Origin: Tetrapyrgos nigripes
Taxonomy: Eukaryota > Basidiomycota > Agaricomycetes > Agaricales > Campanellaceae
Direction of reading: 5' to 3'
Length of the DNA: 64,000 nt
Assembly: GCA_013368315.1 (NCBI GenBank)
Contig: JAACJM010000171.1
Location: forward strand, 1-64,000
The translations under genes and the position numbers were made by a program. Below, piece after piece: positions 34,276 to 45,075 of the stretch. A model generated the notes under the pieces. It did not search any database. It was given only the letters and a program-made list of their open reading frames with translations, and was not told where the DNA came from. Position 1 is the first letter of the stretch. Each line of letters opens with the position of its first letter.

Positions 34276-34620
34276 CTCCATGCGGGAAATTTGCCAATGC
34301 TGTCGACTGTGACGCTGTTTCTCCTCTCAACGTTGGATACAAAGTAGATCGTGAGTCTTTTCAAGTCACTTTTAGTTTTTAAACTGATACTAAAACTACT
34401 TAATCGCACTGCAGTTACATCCTGATCGCATTCAGCAAAATCTTTGCCTCCATCACCGGCCTCGAATACGCATTCACCAAAGCACCCAAAAACATGCGTT
34501 CCCTTAAGCTTGTCATGGCTTTGTTTTTACTGACAAATGCATTTGGAGCAAAGTAGAGGTGAACGAGAACGAGACTAGTAGGATTGTGGAAGTGGTCGAC
34601 ACTGATTTGTATTCTCACTT
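34276..34620 (+). pseudogene. POT/PTR2 peptide transporter remnant, left arm
   Basis: This is a C-terminal piece of a proton-dependent oligopeptide transporter. A first exon end, ANAVDCDAVSPLNV, leads into a GTGAGTCTTTTC donor; the intron ends at 34,412. Then comes YILIAFSKIFASITGLEYAF, TKAPKNMRSL and LFLLTNAFGA, the typical eleventh-helix region of fungal PTR2 proteins. The frame stops straight after that. The right arm has a longer version (45,670-46,300), so the left copy lost its upstream part when about 3.85 kb was deleted or not copied. Confidence 0.6.
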
Positions 34621-35240
34621 TGGCATTGGCATTGGCTTCGACTGTCGACGGGCCTTGGCCCTTTGCACATCCTCCTCTTCAAATCCCTCCTCTCCAAGAC
34701 CTCCATAAGCATCCCTTCCTTGCTACCACCACCGGTACCGGTACCAGTACCCATTCCCCTCTTCACAGACTCGGGCTCGGAGAAACTATCCCCATCCCCA
34801 GTGTCGACATACCAATACCAGGAAATGGCCTCCCCCTCCCCCTCAAACTCTTCATATTATATATCCCTCGCCATCAATCGGGGTCGGTTTTGGTGTCTGT
34901 GCCCTTGAGTTTTAAGAAGAAGACGAGGAATTCTGGCACGCCGAAAGTTTCTGTACGCCTTTCTGCTGAGCGGATATTTTTGTGTTTTCGGCATGTGGGT
35001 ATTTTGATGACATAGAGTTGGAGTTGGGATTGGAGGTGTAGAAAGATTGTAGGGAGAAGGAGAGGGAAAGGAAGGAAATGAGAGGGAGTTGGGAGGAAGG
35101 AATTGACGCGAGCAATAATCACACGACCGACGCTTTGGTCACCGCCTCCCGCCTCTGTCATTGCCGCCTGGCCCCAAATACATTCACGTACTCATGGTGG
35201 TACGTGATATGCTACTCTACATATCATTCATTCACTGTTT
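34621..35240. other. Spacer with MITE fragment
   Basis: It holds Pro/Thr-rich low-complexity coding-like sequence (GTGTGTGG on the minus strand) and a 41-bp fragment of the small MITE at 34,951-34,991 (CTGTACGCCTTTCTG then GGATATTTTTGTGTTTTCGG). It is conserved with the right arm at 45,060-45,690. Confidence 0.45.
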
Positions 35241-35260
35241 CTGCAAGTTTCTGGTTTTCC

Positions 35261-35679
35261 GTGACTGGGTGGATAGGCCAGTTTCTGCTAGGGTGAAGAG
35301 GGATGCTTGGGTGTACGTCCTGTCATTTAGAAACGGCAAAGCCTGTAAAATCGGCTGTACCCGTCGCACACCGAGACACAGACTGCAGGAGTGGAGGTGC
35401 AAAGACAAGTCGAAGGGATTCAAACTGGTATATTCAGTTTGGGTCAGCGAAGAGAGAATGTTTGGTATCGGTACGTTTTGAGAGTATCCATCAGTCTTTT
35501 CACTCACAAATGTTTCAGAACACGAAGCTCATGAGCAAGTACTTAAATATACCCACAAAAGCAATGGCACTTGCCCAAATTGCTCTTCAAAGCACCGAGA
35601 GAAATTCATCTTCAAAGCAGCATTTGGATTGAGAGATGCCTGCGACGCCGTTGATAGGGCAAGGGAACTTGTTGGCTGA
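35261..35679 (+). CDS. T5orf172 (GIY-YIG-like) domain protein, left arm
   Basis: Two exons join at 35,476/35,520. The first has FLVFRDWVDRPVSARVKRDA, AWVYVLSFRNGKACKIGC, RLQEWRCKDKSKGFKLVYS and VSEERMF. The second has EHEAHEQVLKYTHKSNGTC, CPNCSSKHREKFIFKAAFG and ends ARELVG with a stop at 35,677-35,679. The VYVLxF..KIGxT..P..RLxEW pattern, the ER helix with H/E residues and CxxC..H.E.F are typical of the T5orf172/DUF1766 family (related to meiotically up-regulated gene 113), distant relatives of GIY-YIG nucleases. An upstream intron (GTACGTGATATG...CAAG) suggests a first exon is missing. The frame is open in both arms, unlike its neighbours. Confidence 0.65.
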
Positions 35680-35779
35680 GCAATTGGGGCTTTCCTCCTC
35701 TTTTTCTTTAGCGTCGTTGTTTTCTGTTTGCTATCATGTTTCTTGCTTTCGTATCTGCGTTGTATGTACATTCTTGGGT

Positions 35780-36105
35780 GTAGATTTGGACGTTTGCGAT
35801 CCCAACCAGCCATTCCTCCGTCTTTGCCCGTCGAGCTGTTAGCCCGTATTTTTGGAATCCTCTGTGAAGGTCAACCAACAAAGTTCTCCACATGAGGATA
35901 ATGCAGAGTTACCCTCCACTCTCTCTCAGTTCATTGTGCAGCGCTTGGCGTCAGATGCTATTTCATTCCTCGCTTCGAACCTCCACTCAGACTGTGCCTC
36001 GTACGGTCCAAACTTCATCCGCTGTTGGTGCACTTGTTTCTGGGAGCCCATGAAGATCATCCATTGGTACAACTACCCGCCGTGTCTCCTCTTCCATCAA
36101 CCACC
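35780..36105 (+). pseudogene. F-box remnant, left arm
   Basis: It reads IPPSLPVELLARIFGILCEG, the F-box start pattern, then a stop, and about 20 nt later a second frame with the downstream part. Compared with the right arm it lacks about 52 bp that encode IAIDTSSLWCNLRLAHS. It lies immediately before the TRAPPC6 copy. F-box proteins recruit substrates to SCF ubiquitin ligases; this copy is not functional. Confidence 0.5.
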
Positions 36106-36815
36106 ATGTCCAGTCGCCCTTCCATACAGATCTCGAGCTCCTCCAAATCTGCCAGCTCGCTGTTCACTCTGAGTCCTGCTACTCTGGCCGATCCGCCAAT
36201 GCGCTATGTCGACGGCACAATGATGGACTATTTCTTGATCGAAGTCGTCAACACTCTATGTGAATCTTCAGCTGTAGTGACTGCTCGGTCCAAGAGGATA
36301 TAGAAAAAGAAATGGTCGATGCCGGACTGATCCCACCACCACAACCTGCACTATCGACTTTGCCTCTAAAGACCGAAAACCCCAGAGACTCGACCATCAG
36401 TCTCAATTCTCGTTCAGGGAAAAACGCTGCAGTGGATGAAGAGGAAGAAGCTATCAGAACGCGTCTTGAAGCTATCGGATTGCATGTTGGTGTGAACTTT
36501 GCAGAGAGGTACGTATACCTCTTTACAGTGTAATCAATACCACTCTAACCGTCCTTAGATTATGTCGGGAAACCTTGGATGTCATCAAATTTGTATGCAA
36601 GGATCTGTGGGCAGCGTGTTGGGATAGACAAGTGGACAACCTGCAGACGAACCATAGGGTGCGTTTTTACCCCATCCCTCAAGGTATCCAGCTCACCAAG
36701 TCAATCCAGGGCATCTACGTTTTGCAAGACAACACTTTCAAGACCATCACACATTTATCGTCTTGGGAAGGACGGGCCGATGCTACACACAAAGCCAAAC
36801 TGGCAGCAACAGCAT
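36106..36815 (+). pseudogene. TRAPPC6/Trs33 pseudogene, left arm (3'-truncated)
   Basis: This is a copy of the TRAPP complex subunit (Bet3 fold, part of a Rab/Ypt exchange factor at the Golgi). ATG at 36,106 (MSSRPSIQIS). It shows YVDGTMMDYFLIEVVNTLCE, SSAVVTARSKR, then a TA dinucleotide insertion that shifts the frame. KEMVDAGLIPPPQPALSTLP and IRTRLEAIGLHVGVNFAER follow. An intron ends at 36,557. Then come ETLDVIKFVCKDLWAACWD, RQVDNLQTNHR, another intron and GIYVLQDNTFKTITHLSSWE. It breaks off at about 36,815, where the dispersed repeat begins. The TA frameshift is shared with the right arm. Confidence 0.75.
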
Positions 36816-37292
36816 ACACGACGACTTCTGACGCAGATGCGCCTTGCAGTGGACGCGTTGGAAACACGACTGCGTCAAGCCACTGACATGCCTGCGTCCT
36901 ATTCTGACTCCGGAAATATGATATATCTGCAGACCTATCTGAACTCTGGATAGATGGTCCATTTGGACTCCTATCTGCACCTGTATATGTGCCTCAGATA
37001 TATGGGATTTCTGGACATGTATCCGGAGCTTTAAAAGGTTATCTTTCTTTTGTTCGAATAGCTATACAAATTAGGCGTCTTTTTGTACATCTTTACATAG
37101 ATTACATGTGCCATCTTTTTGTTTACCTATCAAGTGTAATTAGGGGTTTCCAGATATACGTTCTTTCTGTTCGAATATTTAGAGTCAAAATATAGCATTT
37201 ATTTGTATATATATCTGAACTCCAAATACATCCTACTTCTGTACACCTATCTGCTCATCTATCCATCGAGCCGATAGAAACGTACTTCCAGC
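36816..37292 (-). repeat. Dispersed ~465-bp repeat, copy 2 (inverted)
   Basis: This is the inverted counterpart of 42,608-43,080 and forms the inner border of the left arm. It includes the GACGC-rich end (GCAGTGGACGCGTTGGAAAC, CTGCGTCAAGCCACTGA) and ends at CGTACTTCCAGCGTG. Confidence 0.75.
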
Positions 37293-37776
37293 GTGATTGG
37301 TCGGATGGTATCCGTCAGATATTGAGCTCTCAGAGAGGCCATCCGCTATCCGAATCTGAGTGGCTATCGCTCGGGTGCTTGGGTGCCATCTGATCTGCCA
37401 GGAGCCCTATCAATGACAATGGAAAGCATGGGAAATCTTGTCAGTTCCTGAAGACTGCCAGACAAGTTACAGAGGACTAAGGAATAGCATGGGGTACGCA
37501 GGAATTGCGGGAGGATGGGAACGGGGGAGGCGGGCACGGGTGCGGGATACAAATTGGGAATTTGACCATATCCCGCCCCCGTAACACGGGATTCCCATCC
37601 CCGCCAAGCGGGTCATAGCTGATCTGTCAAGCCAATGATGAGCCGAGAGCCGACTCAAAGCCAAACAACCAAGCGAGGTCAGAACTATACAGTTTTACTG
37701 GATATGAGCCTAGTACTTACTCAGTTGTAGTTTTTCGTCTCAACAAAAAAAAAAAATCTCCCCTAATCTCGTTGAA
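37293..37776. other. 5' flank of the hAT gene
   Basis: A G/C-rich run lies at 37,500-37,615 (GCGGGAGGATGGGAACGGGG and CCCGCCCCCGTAACACGGG), of the kind often found at hAT ends. I could not match it to an inverted copy at the 3' side, so no termini are claimed. A poly-A run precedes the first ATG. Confidence 0.35.
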
Positions 37777-40700
37777 ATGGCTGAAGGAGCTGTTGACCCA
37801 AAGTTACAGCCAAAGGAGGCCAAGTGCAAATCTATTGCAACCGCAAGGGCTACCGGCATAGATTCTTTGGATTCGCGTCCATCAAAGAAGCAAAAGGCAC
37901 CTGTCAATCCATTCATTTCAAGTTACTATGTACTCATGACGCTATAGGACGGAGCAAGTCTGAATACCGACGCTGAATCCACCAACAACGAAACAAGTGC
38001 AACTAAGGCAAAGGTTCGGATTTTCTATTATTCTAACTACTATAGATCAATGCTCATACATACCCAAAGGGAACAACATCAAAAGCATCCAATGTCGCCG
38101 CAAAGATAGCCAAAAAAGCATCAACAACTGTCAAGAAGGTACTGGCATCGAAGAAGGGCAAACGTAAGGAGACCGAAGTGCGTACTGGATATTTTTAAAG
38201 CCAAAATCACTGCTCATTATTCTGAATTATTAATCTCATAGCAGCACGTCCGTTATTGATGTGGATGGGAGTGACTCTGCGAGCGAGTCTGGGGAATCAG
38301 AAAGCTCACCAGAAGATGAGGCTTTAGAGCTTGCAGACGAAGCAGAATTACGTGCGTGATATTGTTCTTTATATTTTAATGATATTGAGGATGTTTTCAG
38401 GTCAAAAAATGAAGACATGGACTGCACCTGTTTACGCTTTTTATGACCCTATTCCCACCATCGAATATATTAATGGTCGTAAATGTCAAGTATTCAAATG
38501 CAGTGGAACAGCATGTCATAAGGAGATACGACGATATCAAGACAAGTCAGACGCCAACGCAACAAAGGGATTGAGAGACCACATACAAAGTTGTAAATGT
38601 TGGGGTGCGGCTGTGCTGGAGAATGTGAAGAATCTCAAGGGAGATGAGGCTCGGAAAGCAGCACGCTCATACCTCAAAGATGGAACCATCACAGCTGCAT
38701 TCCAGAGAGTGAATAAAGGCACTGTCACTTACTCTCATCGTCAGCATACCAAGACAGAAACACAGTTAGTTTATCTACTTGACATTATCTGGAGCTCTGT
38801 TAATCATTTTATTAGTGCGGAGATTGTCTGCTGGGTGGCAGAAAGTGCTCGTCCATTCACTATTGTCCGCGATTGCAGATTTATGTGCTTGATGAAGACG
38901 GGACGGCCTGGGTACTATTTACCACATCCAACTACAGTTTCTCGCAACGTTAAGACCGTTTTTGCGAAATCACAGAGAAGAATTGCGTCGTTGCTACGGG
39001 TGAGTATTTAAACTCTATAATGGCCATCATCGTCAATGCTGAAGTTATATATACACAGGAGTACGATGGCAGACTTAACTTTGCCACTGATGCTTGGACT
39101 TCACCGAACCATCATGCTTATGTCGCTGTCACTGTCCACCTAGAACAAGAGGGTGTTCCGTTGAGCTTCTTACTTGATTTCGTTGAGCTAGGGAAGGTGT
39201 GTAGTGTTGCTATTTCTCAAAATGAGTGGCAACTTACATAAATTTATAGTCACATTCTGGCGAGAACCTTGGTATCGCATTTCTTGGGATTCTCAAAGAC
39301 TTTGGTATTGAGAGTAAGGTGAGTAATCAAGAGCATACAATACATAATACATACTAACTATTACCAATAGATTCTGGGTATCACTTGTGATAATGCTTCG
39401 AATAACGACAAAATGATTGCATACCTCGAACGAAACCTCGTCAAGTTTCCTGGAGCGTCCAGTCACATTTGCTGCTTTAACCATGTCGTAAACTTGACTG
39501 CAAAAAGTCTCCTCAAACTGTTTGATGCATCAACAAAGAAGAAAGCAGAGGATATGGATGAGGTGGAGCATGCATTGGCAGAGCTTGCAGTGGGTATGGA
39601 CATTGAGGAGTTGCAGACTCAGATACGTGAGGGGAACAGTGAGTCTGCCAAGGATGAGGACCAGCCGGACTTGATTGTAGACATGCTAGAGGGGTTTGAC
39701 GAGGATGAAGCTGAAGAACTGTGACGAAAAATTGTTCCTGTCACGCAAGTGCTAGTTAAAGTCAGCCTATTCCTCTACAAACACTTTTTCTTACTTACCA
39801 GAGCCTATAGCTTCGCAAAATCTCCTTCAAAACTATCAACTCTGCTATTTCCCCAGTGGTTTTCCATCCTTAAAGAACACAAGAAGAAGGAAACGGTCAT
39901 ACCAAGAGATGTACAGACATGCTGGAATTCTAGTCATGACATGGTTGACTACAGCTGCATCCATAAACAATACATCAACGAATACACGAGTGAGGATGCC
40001 AAGGACGTACTGAGTGAGTTTTTGTTGACCAAGGTAGAGTGGAAGATTGCGGAGCAGCTTCGTGAAGTCCTCTCAGTAAGTGACATCATCATTGTTCGAG
40101 AACATTCTGGCACCTTCCTAATTTGGTTTTCCTCTCAACCCTCCTCCAGATTCTCAAAGATGCGACCGTCTACTTCTCTCGTTCTACTCCAAACCTTGCC
40201 ACAGTCATTCCATCTATGGACTAAATCAACAACGAGTTTGAGAAGATGATTCTCAACACTGAATTGGATCCTGCTATTCGCACGGCTGTCTCTCTCGCAA
40301 GAGTAACTCTCAACAAGTACTATGCAAAGACTTCTGATGTCTATCGTATTGCTATGGGTGTGTAAATGACTATTTTGAGCTCAGGATGATTGATATACTC
40401 ATTTAGTTTGTTCTAGTTCTACATCCTCGTCACAAATTGAACTACTTCAAATCAGAACTGAAATATAGTGCTGCCTCTTTGCGTAGCCTGAAGCTCATTG
40501 TGCGAGGGGAATTTGACCAAGGCTATAAGAAGGAGCTTGTAGATGACAAAACTAGCGACGAGATGGATGTCGACGAGGTTGAGGAGACTGTCAAGGTACG
40601 TATTTTGCATTTATCCTGTCATTTCTAGCTTATTGAGCCAGCACTATAGAACCGATTTGATAATCTTCCGTCCCTCGCACCTCCAATAGCCCAGACCCTT

Positions 40701-41146
40701 CGAGATGAACTGGACAAATATCTTGACTCTGATCCCGAAGCCGTCGAGGACGTTTTAGTGTGGTGGTATGGCAAGAAAAAGACATTTCCTTGCCTCTATC
40801 GTATGGCACTGGACTACCTGACAATTTCTGGTGCGTTGACTACTGTTACACTATTTAATAAGTCTAACCTTACGTTCCACTGCCAGCAACATCTACTGAT
40901 GTTGAGTGGCATTTTAGTCGAGGCCGATTGTTGCCGCCATATGTACGCAACCGACTGAAGGCACAAACAATGTGGTCATTGATGTGCCTGGGTCAATGGA
41001 GTCCACTTGGTATGATCCACGATGATGATATTAAGGCCGTTGTTCTCTTAGACAAGATCCCACTTGAGGAGGGTGACGAGGATGGTGATATTGAGATGCC
41101 TGAAGGGTGGGATAGGATTGACTCGGACATAGAGGATGGTATATAG
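37777..41146 (+). CDS. hAT-family transposase with BED-type zinc finger (nonsense-mutated)
   Basis: ATG at 37,777 (MAEGAVDPKLQPKEAK). Basic N-terminal exons (KKASTTVKKVLASKKGKRKE) precede an acidic stretch and a BED-type finger near 38,490-38,600 (FKCSGTACHKEIRR, LRDHIQSC). Then come AEIVCWVAESARPFTIV, LNFATDAWTSPNHHAYVAVT (first catalytic Asp), GITCDNASNNDKMI (second Asp), an Asp/Glu-rich insert, DVQTCWNSSHDMVDY and the C-terminal dimerisation part STDVEWHFSRGRLLPPYVR, LCLGQWSPLG. Introns are 45-60 nt (for example 38,763-38,815). An in-frame TGA at 39,722-39,724 (after DEAEEL) is the one clear break. Cut-and-paste DNA transposase, probably inactive. Confidence 0.85.
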
Positions 41147-42606
41147 GTACATTTTTAATGTTTATAGCCTAGTCTCCCGTAGTAGTAGGTATTTCCCACA
41201 CCCCACAGGTTCCAACCTCTTTTTGCGCTTCCTGTCAATATCCCCACTCCCGCCAGCCTGGGAACAGGATTTCACGGGGTGTGGTATGGGTTTGAAAAAT
41301 TTCCCCACAGGTCTCCAGTGCTGTTCCCTACAGAGGACGGGAAAAGAACTCACTATTTTCTCTTGTACCAAGGGCCCATTCAGTCGCCCAGGGTTTTTCA
41401 AAAACTGTCACATCTTGCCTTTTATGGTTACGAGGCCCTTTAAGGCCGAGTTAACTTATGTCGACCTCGAAAATTTTACCACGACCTCAAACTCCCACCC
41501 CTTTTCGTTGCCACTCAACCCAACTGTGTGTCGTCACCACACCACGCCGGTCTCTACTTTCCCGATCAACCCAAAATATCCAGACTGAGTCTGGACCGGG
41601 TCTACATACGTCCTTCACCTTACTCACAAGGTCAAACCAGAGGCAACCGCCCCAATCAAAATGTAGAGATTGTGAGTGAGTGTGTGGGCCATACATACAT
41701 ACAAATGTTGGTAGTAGTAATATGTGTTATTAAAAGAGGGTGGGATGGGTGGGCAAAAGAAAGAATGCGTAGATGGTTGGGGTCAAACTTGAACTAAAGA
41801 ATAACTGATGAATCAAATCATATATATATACGACGGATCATACTGGTGTACGACGAGCCTCCACTGCAAACCACAGCACCCGCCGCAACCGATCCTTGGA
41901 AAATGCTGAAACAAATAAATCGGAAACATAAATGAAATGATGAATGGATGTTTGAGAGAGGGGTATTGGATGAGGCTCCGCTTGCTATTTGCGGAGGCCT
42001 CTGAAGGTGCAAGCACCTACATCAATGACAATCATGACGTCATGCCAGTGTGTTGACTCATCTCACCTTCATTGGCAGAGTCATGCTTCATGGGATACTT
42101 ACTCGCGTCCATGGCTTTCTCTCCACAAGTATGGCCATACTAATTGTTATCTGACGTTTGCCAGTACTCGCCGCCCTACTTCCTCCGCTTCTGAAGCTTG
42201 GCCTCAGCCTCGACGCCCTCGTAATTCAGAATTCTTGCCTCTTCATCGTCATTAATTTATGTTTATGTCGTACTCTTAGTGACCTGTAGCGACCTCAAAG
42301 TCTTTTCTGCGGGTTCAAACTCCCAACTTATTTCGCTCATACTACTTTGCAAGTAGCTGCAACGTAGTCAATATAAGAGTGAGGTTTTGTTGAGGAGGGC
42401 CTCGTAACTTGCCATGCGAAGCAGTGGCACCTTTCCCCAGTTAATTTATGTCATAGCGACCTCCCAGATCTTTTCCATGGGTTCAAACTCCCACCCCTGT
42501 TTTTTTGGCGCTTGTCAAGCGCTCATGTGCAAATGAGACCAACATGATGTCATTCATGGCTTCCTCGGACCGCGTAATTAAGGCAGCGTCAGGGTGTGCC
42601 TTGCAC
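41147..42606. repeat. Spacer with a short interspersed repeat (three copies)
   Basis: Copies near 41,447-41,505, 42,283-42,335 and 42,442-42,505 share GTTAA(C/T)TTATGT(C)..GCGACCTC and a (G)GGTTCAAACTCCCA-type ending. That ending resembles a Pol III B box, but no A box or cloverleaf was found. Most of the rest has no recognisable feature. Confidence 0.35.
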
Positions 42607-42607
42607 G

Positions 42608-43080
42608 CCGGAAGTACGTTTCTATCAGCTCGACGGATAGATGAGCAGATAGGTGTACAGAAGTAGGATGTATTTGGAGTTCAGATATATATACAAATAA
42701 ATGCTATATTTTGACTCTAAATATTCGTACAGAAAGAACGTATATCTGGAAACCCCTAATTACACTTGATAGGTAAACAAAAAGATGGCACATGTAATCT
42801 ATGTAAAGATGTACAAAAAGACACCTAATTTGTATAGCTATTCGAAAAAAAGAAAGATAACCTTTTAAAGCTCTGGATACATGTCCAGAAATCCCATATA
42901 TCTGAGGCACATATACAGGTGCAGATAGGAGTCCAAATGGACCATCTATCCAGAGTTCAGATAGGTCTGCAGATATATCATATTTCTGGAGTCAGAATAG
43001 GACGCAGGCGCGTCAGTGGCTTGACGCAGTCGCATTTCCAACGCGTCCACTGCAAGACGCATCTGCGTCAGAAGTCGTTG
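42608..43080 (+). repeat. Dispersed ~465-bp repeat, copy 3
   Basis: This is the full copy, from CGCCGGAAGTACGTTTCTAT to GACGCATCTGCGTCAGAAGT. Multiple CAGATA motifs occur inside. It forms the inner border of the right arm, so the two arms meet the hAT-bearing centre at the same element. Confidence 0.75.
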
Positions 43081-43097
43081 TGTATGCTGTTGCTGCG

Positions 43098-43283
43098 AGA
43101 TCTCAAACGCACAGAAGCTTTTGCAAAGAAACATGGTATCCAGAAGGTTTATTTATGGTGGGGCGAATGGTTACCAAGGTGCGTGTTGTATCTCGAGAAG
43201 CTATGATGTCGTTGCGCATGCTAATGTCCTTTCCTTTGCAGAGCTGTTGAATGACCCTGAAATCGATGTTATTTACAACCCGG
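43098..43283 (+). pseudogene. Gfo/Idh/MocA oxidoreductase fragment
   Basis: This is a short N-terminal piece of an NAD(P)-binding oxidoreductase of the dihydrodiol-dehydrogenase type. It reads RDLKRTEAFAKKHGIQKVY, a small frame slip, YGGANGYQ, a 64-nt intron (GTGCGTGT...TTTGCAG), then ELLNDPEIDVIYNP. This motif order (conserved Lys/His helix, G-rich loop and DPEIDVIYNPLPN) is typical of the family. The Rossmann motif upstream is cut off by the dispersed repeat, and downstream exons are missing. It converges with TRAPPC6 on the other strand. Confidence 0.65.
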
Positions 43284-44156
43284 TGTGTATACCGTATTTT
43301 TCTGGTTCTCTGCTGTGACTCCAGCAGTAGAGTAGCCTAGCTGTTGAAAATTAAAGCACCTTTGATCAGGCCCACAGGCATTGCGACGTACTCTGATAGA
43401 TGGGATGAGCACAAGATATGGTCAAAGTGAAGCAATACTTACAAGTTTGGCTTTGCATGTAGCATCGGCCTGTCCTTCCGAAGACGATAAACGTGTGATG
43501 GTCTTGAAAGCATTGTCTTGCAAAACGTAGATGCCCTGGATTGATTTGGTGAGCTAGAATACCTTGAGGATGGGGTAAAAACGCACCCTATGGTTTGTCC
43601 GCAGGTTGTCCACTTGTCTATCCCAACATGCTGTCCACAGATCCTTGCATACAAATTTGATGACGTCCAAGGTTTCTGTAAATAGAGATCTGTCCCGACA
43701 TAATCTAAGGACGGTTAGAGTGGTATTGATTACACTGTAAAGAGGTATATGTACCTCTCTGCAAAGTTCATGCCAACATGCAATCCGATAGCTTCAAGAC
43801 GCGTTCTGGTAGCTTCTTCCTCTTCATCCACTGCAGCGTTTTCCCTGAACAAGAATTGAGACTGATGGTCGAGTCTCTGGGGTTTTCGGTCTTTAGAGGC
43901 AAAGTCGATAGTGCAGGTTGTGGTGATGGGATCAGTCCGGCATCGACCATTTCTTTTTCTATATCCTCTTGGACTGAGCAGTCACTACAGCTGAAGATTC
44001 ACGTAGAGTGTTGATGACTTTGATCAAGAAATAGTCCATCATTGCACCGTCGACATAGCACATTGGCGGATCGGCCAGAGTAGCGGGACTCGGAGTGACC
44101 AGTGAGCTGGCGGATTTGGAGGAGCTCGAGATCTGTATGGAAGGGCGACTGGACAT
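43284..44156 (-). pseudogene. TRAPPC6/Trs33 pseudogene, right arm
   Basis: ATG at 44,156. It carries the same landmarks as the left copy: YVDGAMMDYFLIKVINTLRE, ENPRDSTISLN, LDVIKFVCKDLWTACWD. In addition it keeps the next part: GRTDATCKAKL, an intron, YVAMPVGLIKGAL and LGYSTAGVTAE near 43,320. The last ~15 residues of the usual protein are missing; the frame runs into the oxidoreductase fragment's side. It has the shared TA insertion near 43,962 and extra frame breaks in the middle exon near 43,840. Because the left copy has the same TA, that mutation predates the inverted duplication. Confidence 0.75.
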
Positions 44157-44179
44157 GGTGGTTGATGGAAGAGGAGACA

Positions 44180-44550
44180 GGGTGAGTAGTTGTACCAATG
44201 GATGATCTTCATGGGCTCCCGGAAACAAGTGCACCGACAGCAGATGAAGTTTGGACCGTACGAGGCACAGTCTGAGTGGAGGTTCGAAGCGAGAAACGAA
44301 ATAGCAAGTGCTGTGGGCAAGTCGTAGATTGCACCAGAGACTTGAAGTGTCAATGGCAATCTGATGCCAAGCGCTGCACAATGAACTGAGAGAGAGTGGA
44401 GGGTAACTCTGCATTATCCTCATGTGGAGAACTTTGTTGGTTGACCTTCACAGAGGATTCCAAAAATACAGGCTAACAGCTCGATGGGCAAAGACGGAGG
44501 AATGGCCAGTTGGGATGGCAAACGTCCAAATCTACACCCAAGAATGTACA
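44180..44550 (-). pseudogene. F-box remnant, right arm
   Basis: In one frame it reads AIPPSLPIELLACIFGILCE and GQPTKFST before a stop. In the next frame it continues LSLSSLCSAWHQIAIDTSSLWC then LRLAHSTCYFVSRFEPPLRL, the typical F-box follow-up. The two frames may be joined by a short intron or a real frameshift; the same break is on the left. It abuts the TRAPPC6 ATG within about 30 bp, so they were probably neighbouring genes. Confidence 0.5.
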
Positions 44551-44635
44551 TACAATGCAGATACGAAAGCAAGAAACATGATAGCAAACAGAAAACAACG
44601 ACGCTAAAAAAAATGAGGAGAAAAGCCCCAATTGC

Positions 44636-45075
44636 TCAGCCAACAAGTTCCCTTGCCCTATCAACGGCGTCGCAGGCATCTCTCAATCCAAATGCTGCTT
44701 TGAAGATGAATTCCTCTTGGTGCTTTGAAGAGCAATTCAGGCAAGTGCCATTGCTTTTGTGGGTATATTTAAGTACTTGCTGATGAGCTTCGTGTTCTGA
44801 AACATTTGTGAGTGAAAAGACTGATGGATACTCTCAAAACGTACCAATACTGAACATTCTCTCTTCGCTGACCCGAACCAAATATACCAGTTTGAATCCC
44901 TTCAACTTGTCTTTGCACCTCCACTCCTGCAGTCTGTGTCTCAGTGTGCGACAGGTACAGCCGATTTTGCAGGCTTTGCCCTTTCTAAATGACAGGACGT
45001 ACACCCAAGCATCCCTCTTCACCCTAGCAGAAACTGGCCTATCCACCCGGTCACAGAAAACCAGAAACTTGCAGA
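44636..45075 (-). CDS. T5orf172 (GIY-YIG-like) domain protein, right arm
   Basis: This is a copy of the left-arm gene with the same two exons: DRPVSARVKRDAWVYVLSF, KACKIGCTCRTLRHRLQEW, then after the GTATTGGTACG intron EHEAHQQVLKYTHKSNGTC and FKAAFGLRDACDAVDRAREL, stop at 44,636-44,638. The open frame is kept although the two copies differ at several residues (for example T/C, P/L, Q/E). That may mean selection or just young age. Upstream exon missing as on the left. Confidence 0.6.

Larger units (their letters stand above)
30978..37292. repeat. Large inverted duplication, left arm
   Basis: This runs antiparallel to 42,607-53,307. Matching landmarks, left then right: the outer edge GTCTGATAACGTTGAAGGC (53,26x), the 551-bp unit, GGTCAACC..CTCATCGG (33,77x / 50,66x), POT remnant, MITE fragment, T5orf172 gene, F-box remnant, TRAPPC6 and the dispersed repeat. 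The left arm is shorter because segments are missing or replaced: about 345 bp at 36,815, 52 bp in the F-box, about 3.85 kb at 34,275, about 240 bp near 33,900, and a replacement at 32,393-33,703. Confidence 0.85.

Noticed and set aside
36783..37195. Open frames conserved between copies of the dispersed repeat (also 22,286-22,722 and 42,704-43,206)
   Set aside because: The conservation equals that of the DNA repeat, and frames are open on both strands without codon-type substitution.
37500..41300. Terminal inverted repeats of the hAT element
   Set aside because: G/C-rich candidates at 37,500-37,615 and 41,200-41,300 do not match each other in inverted orientation over more than a few bases.
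42310..42510. Possible tRNA gene because of GGTTCAAACTCC
   Set aside because: No A box and no cloverleaf could be drawn around it.
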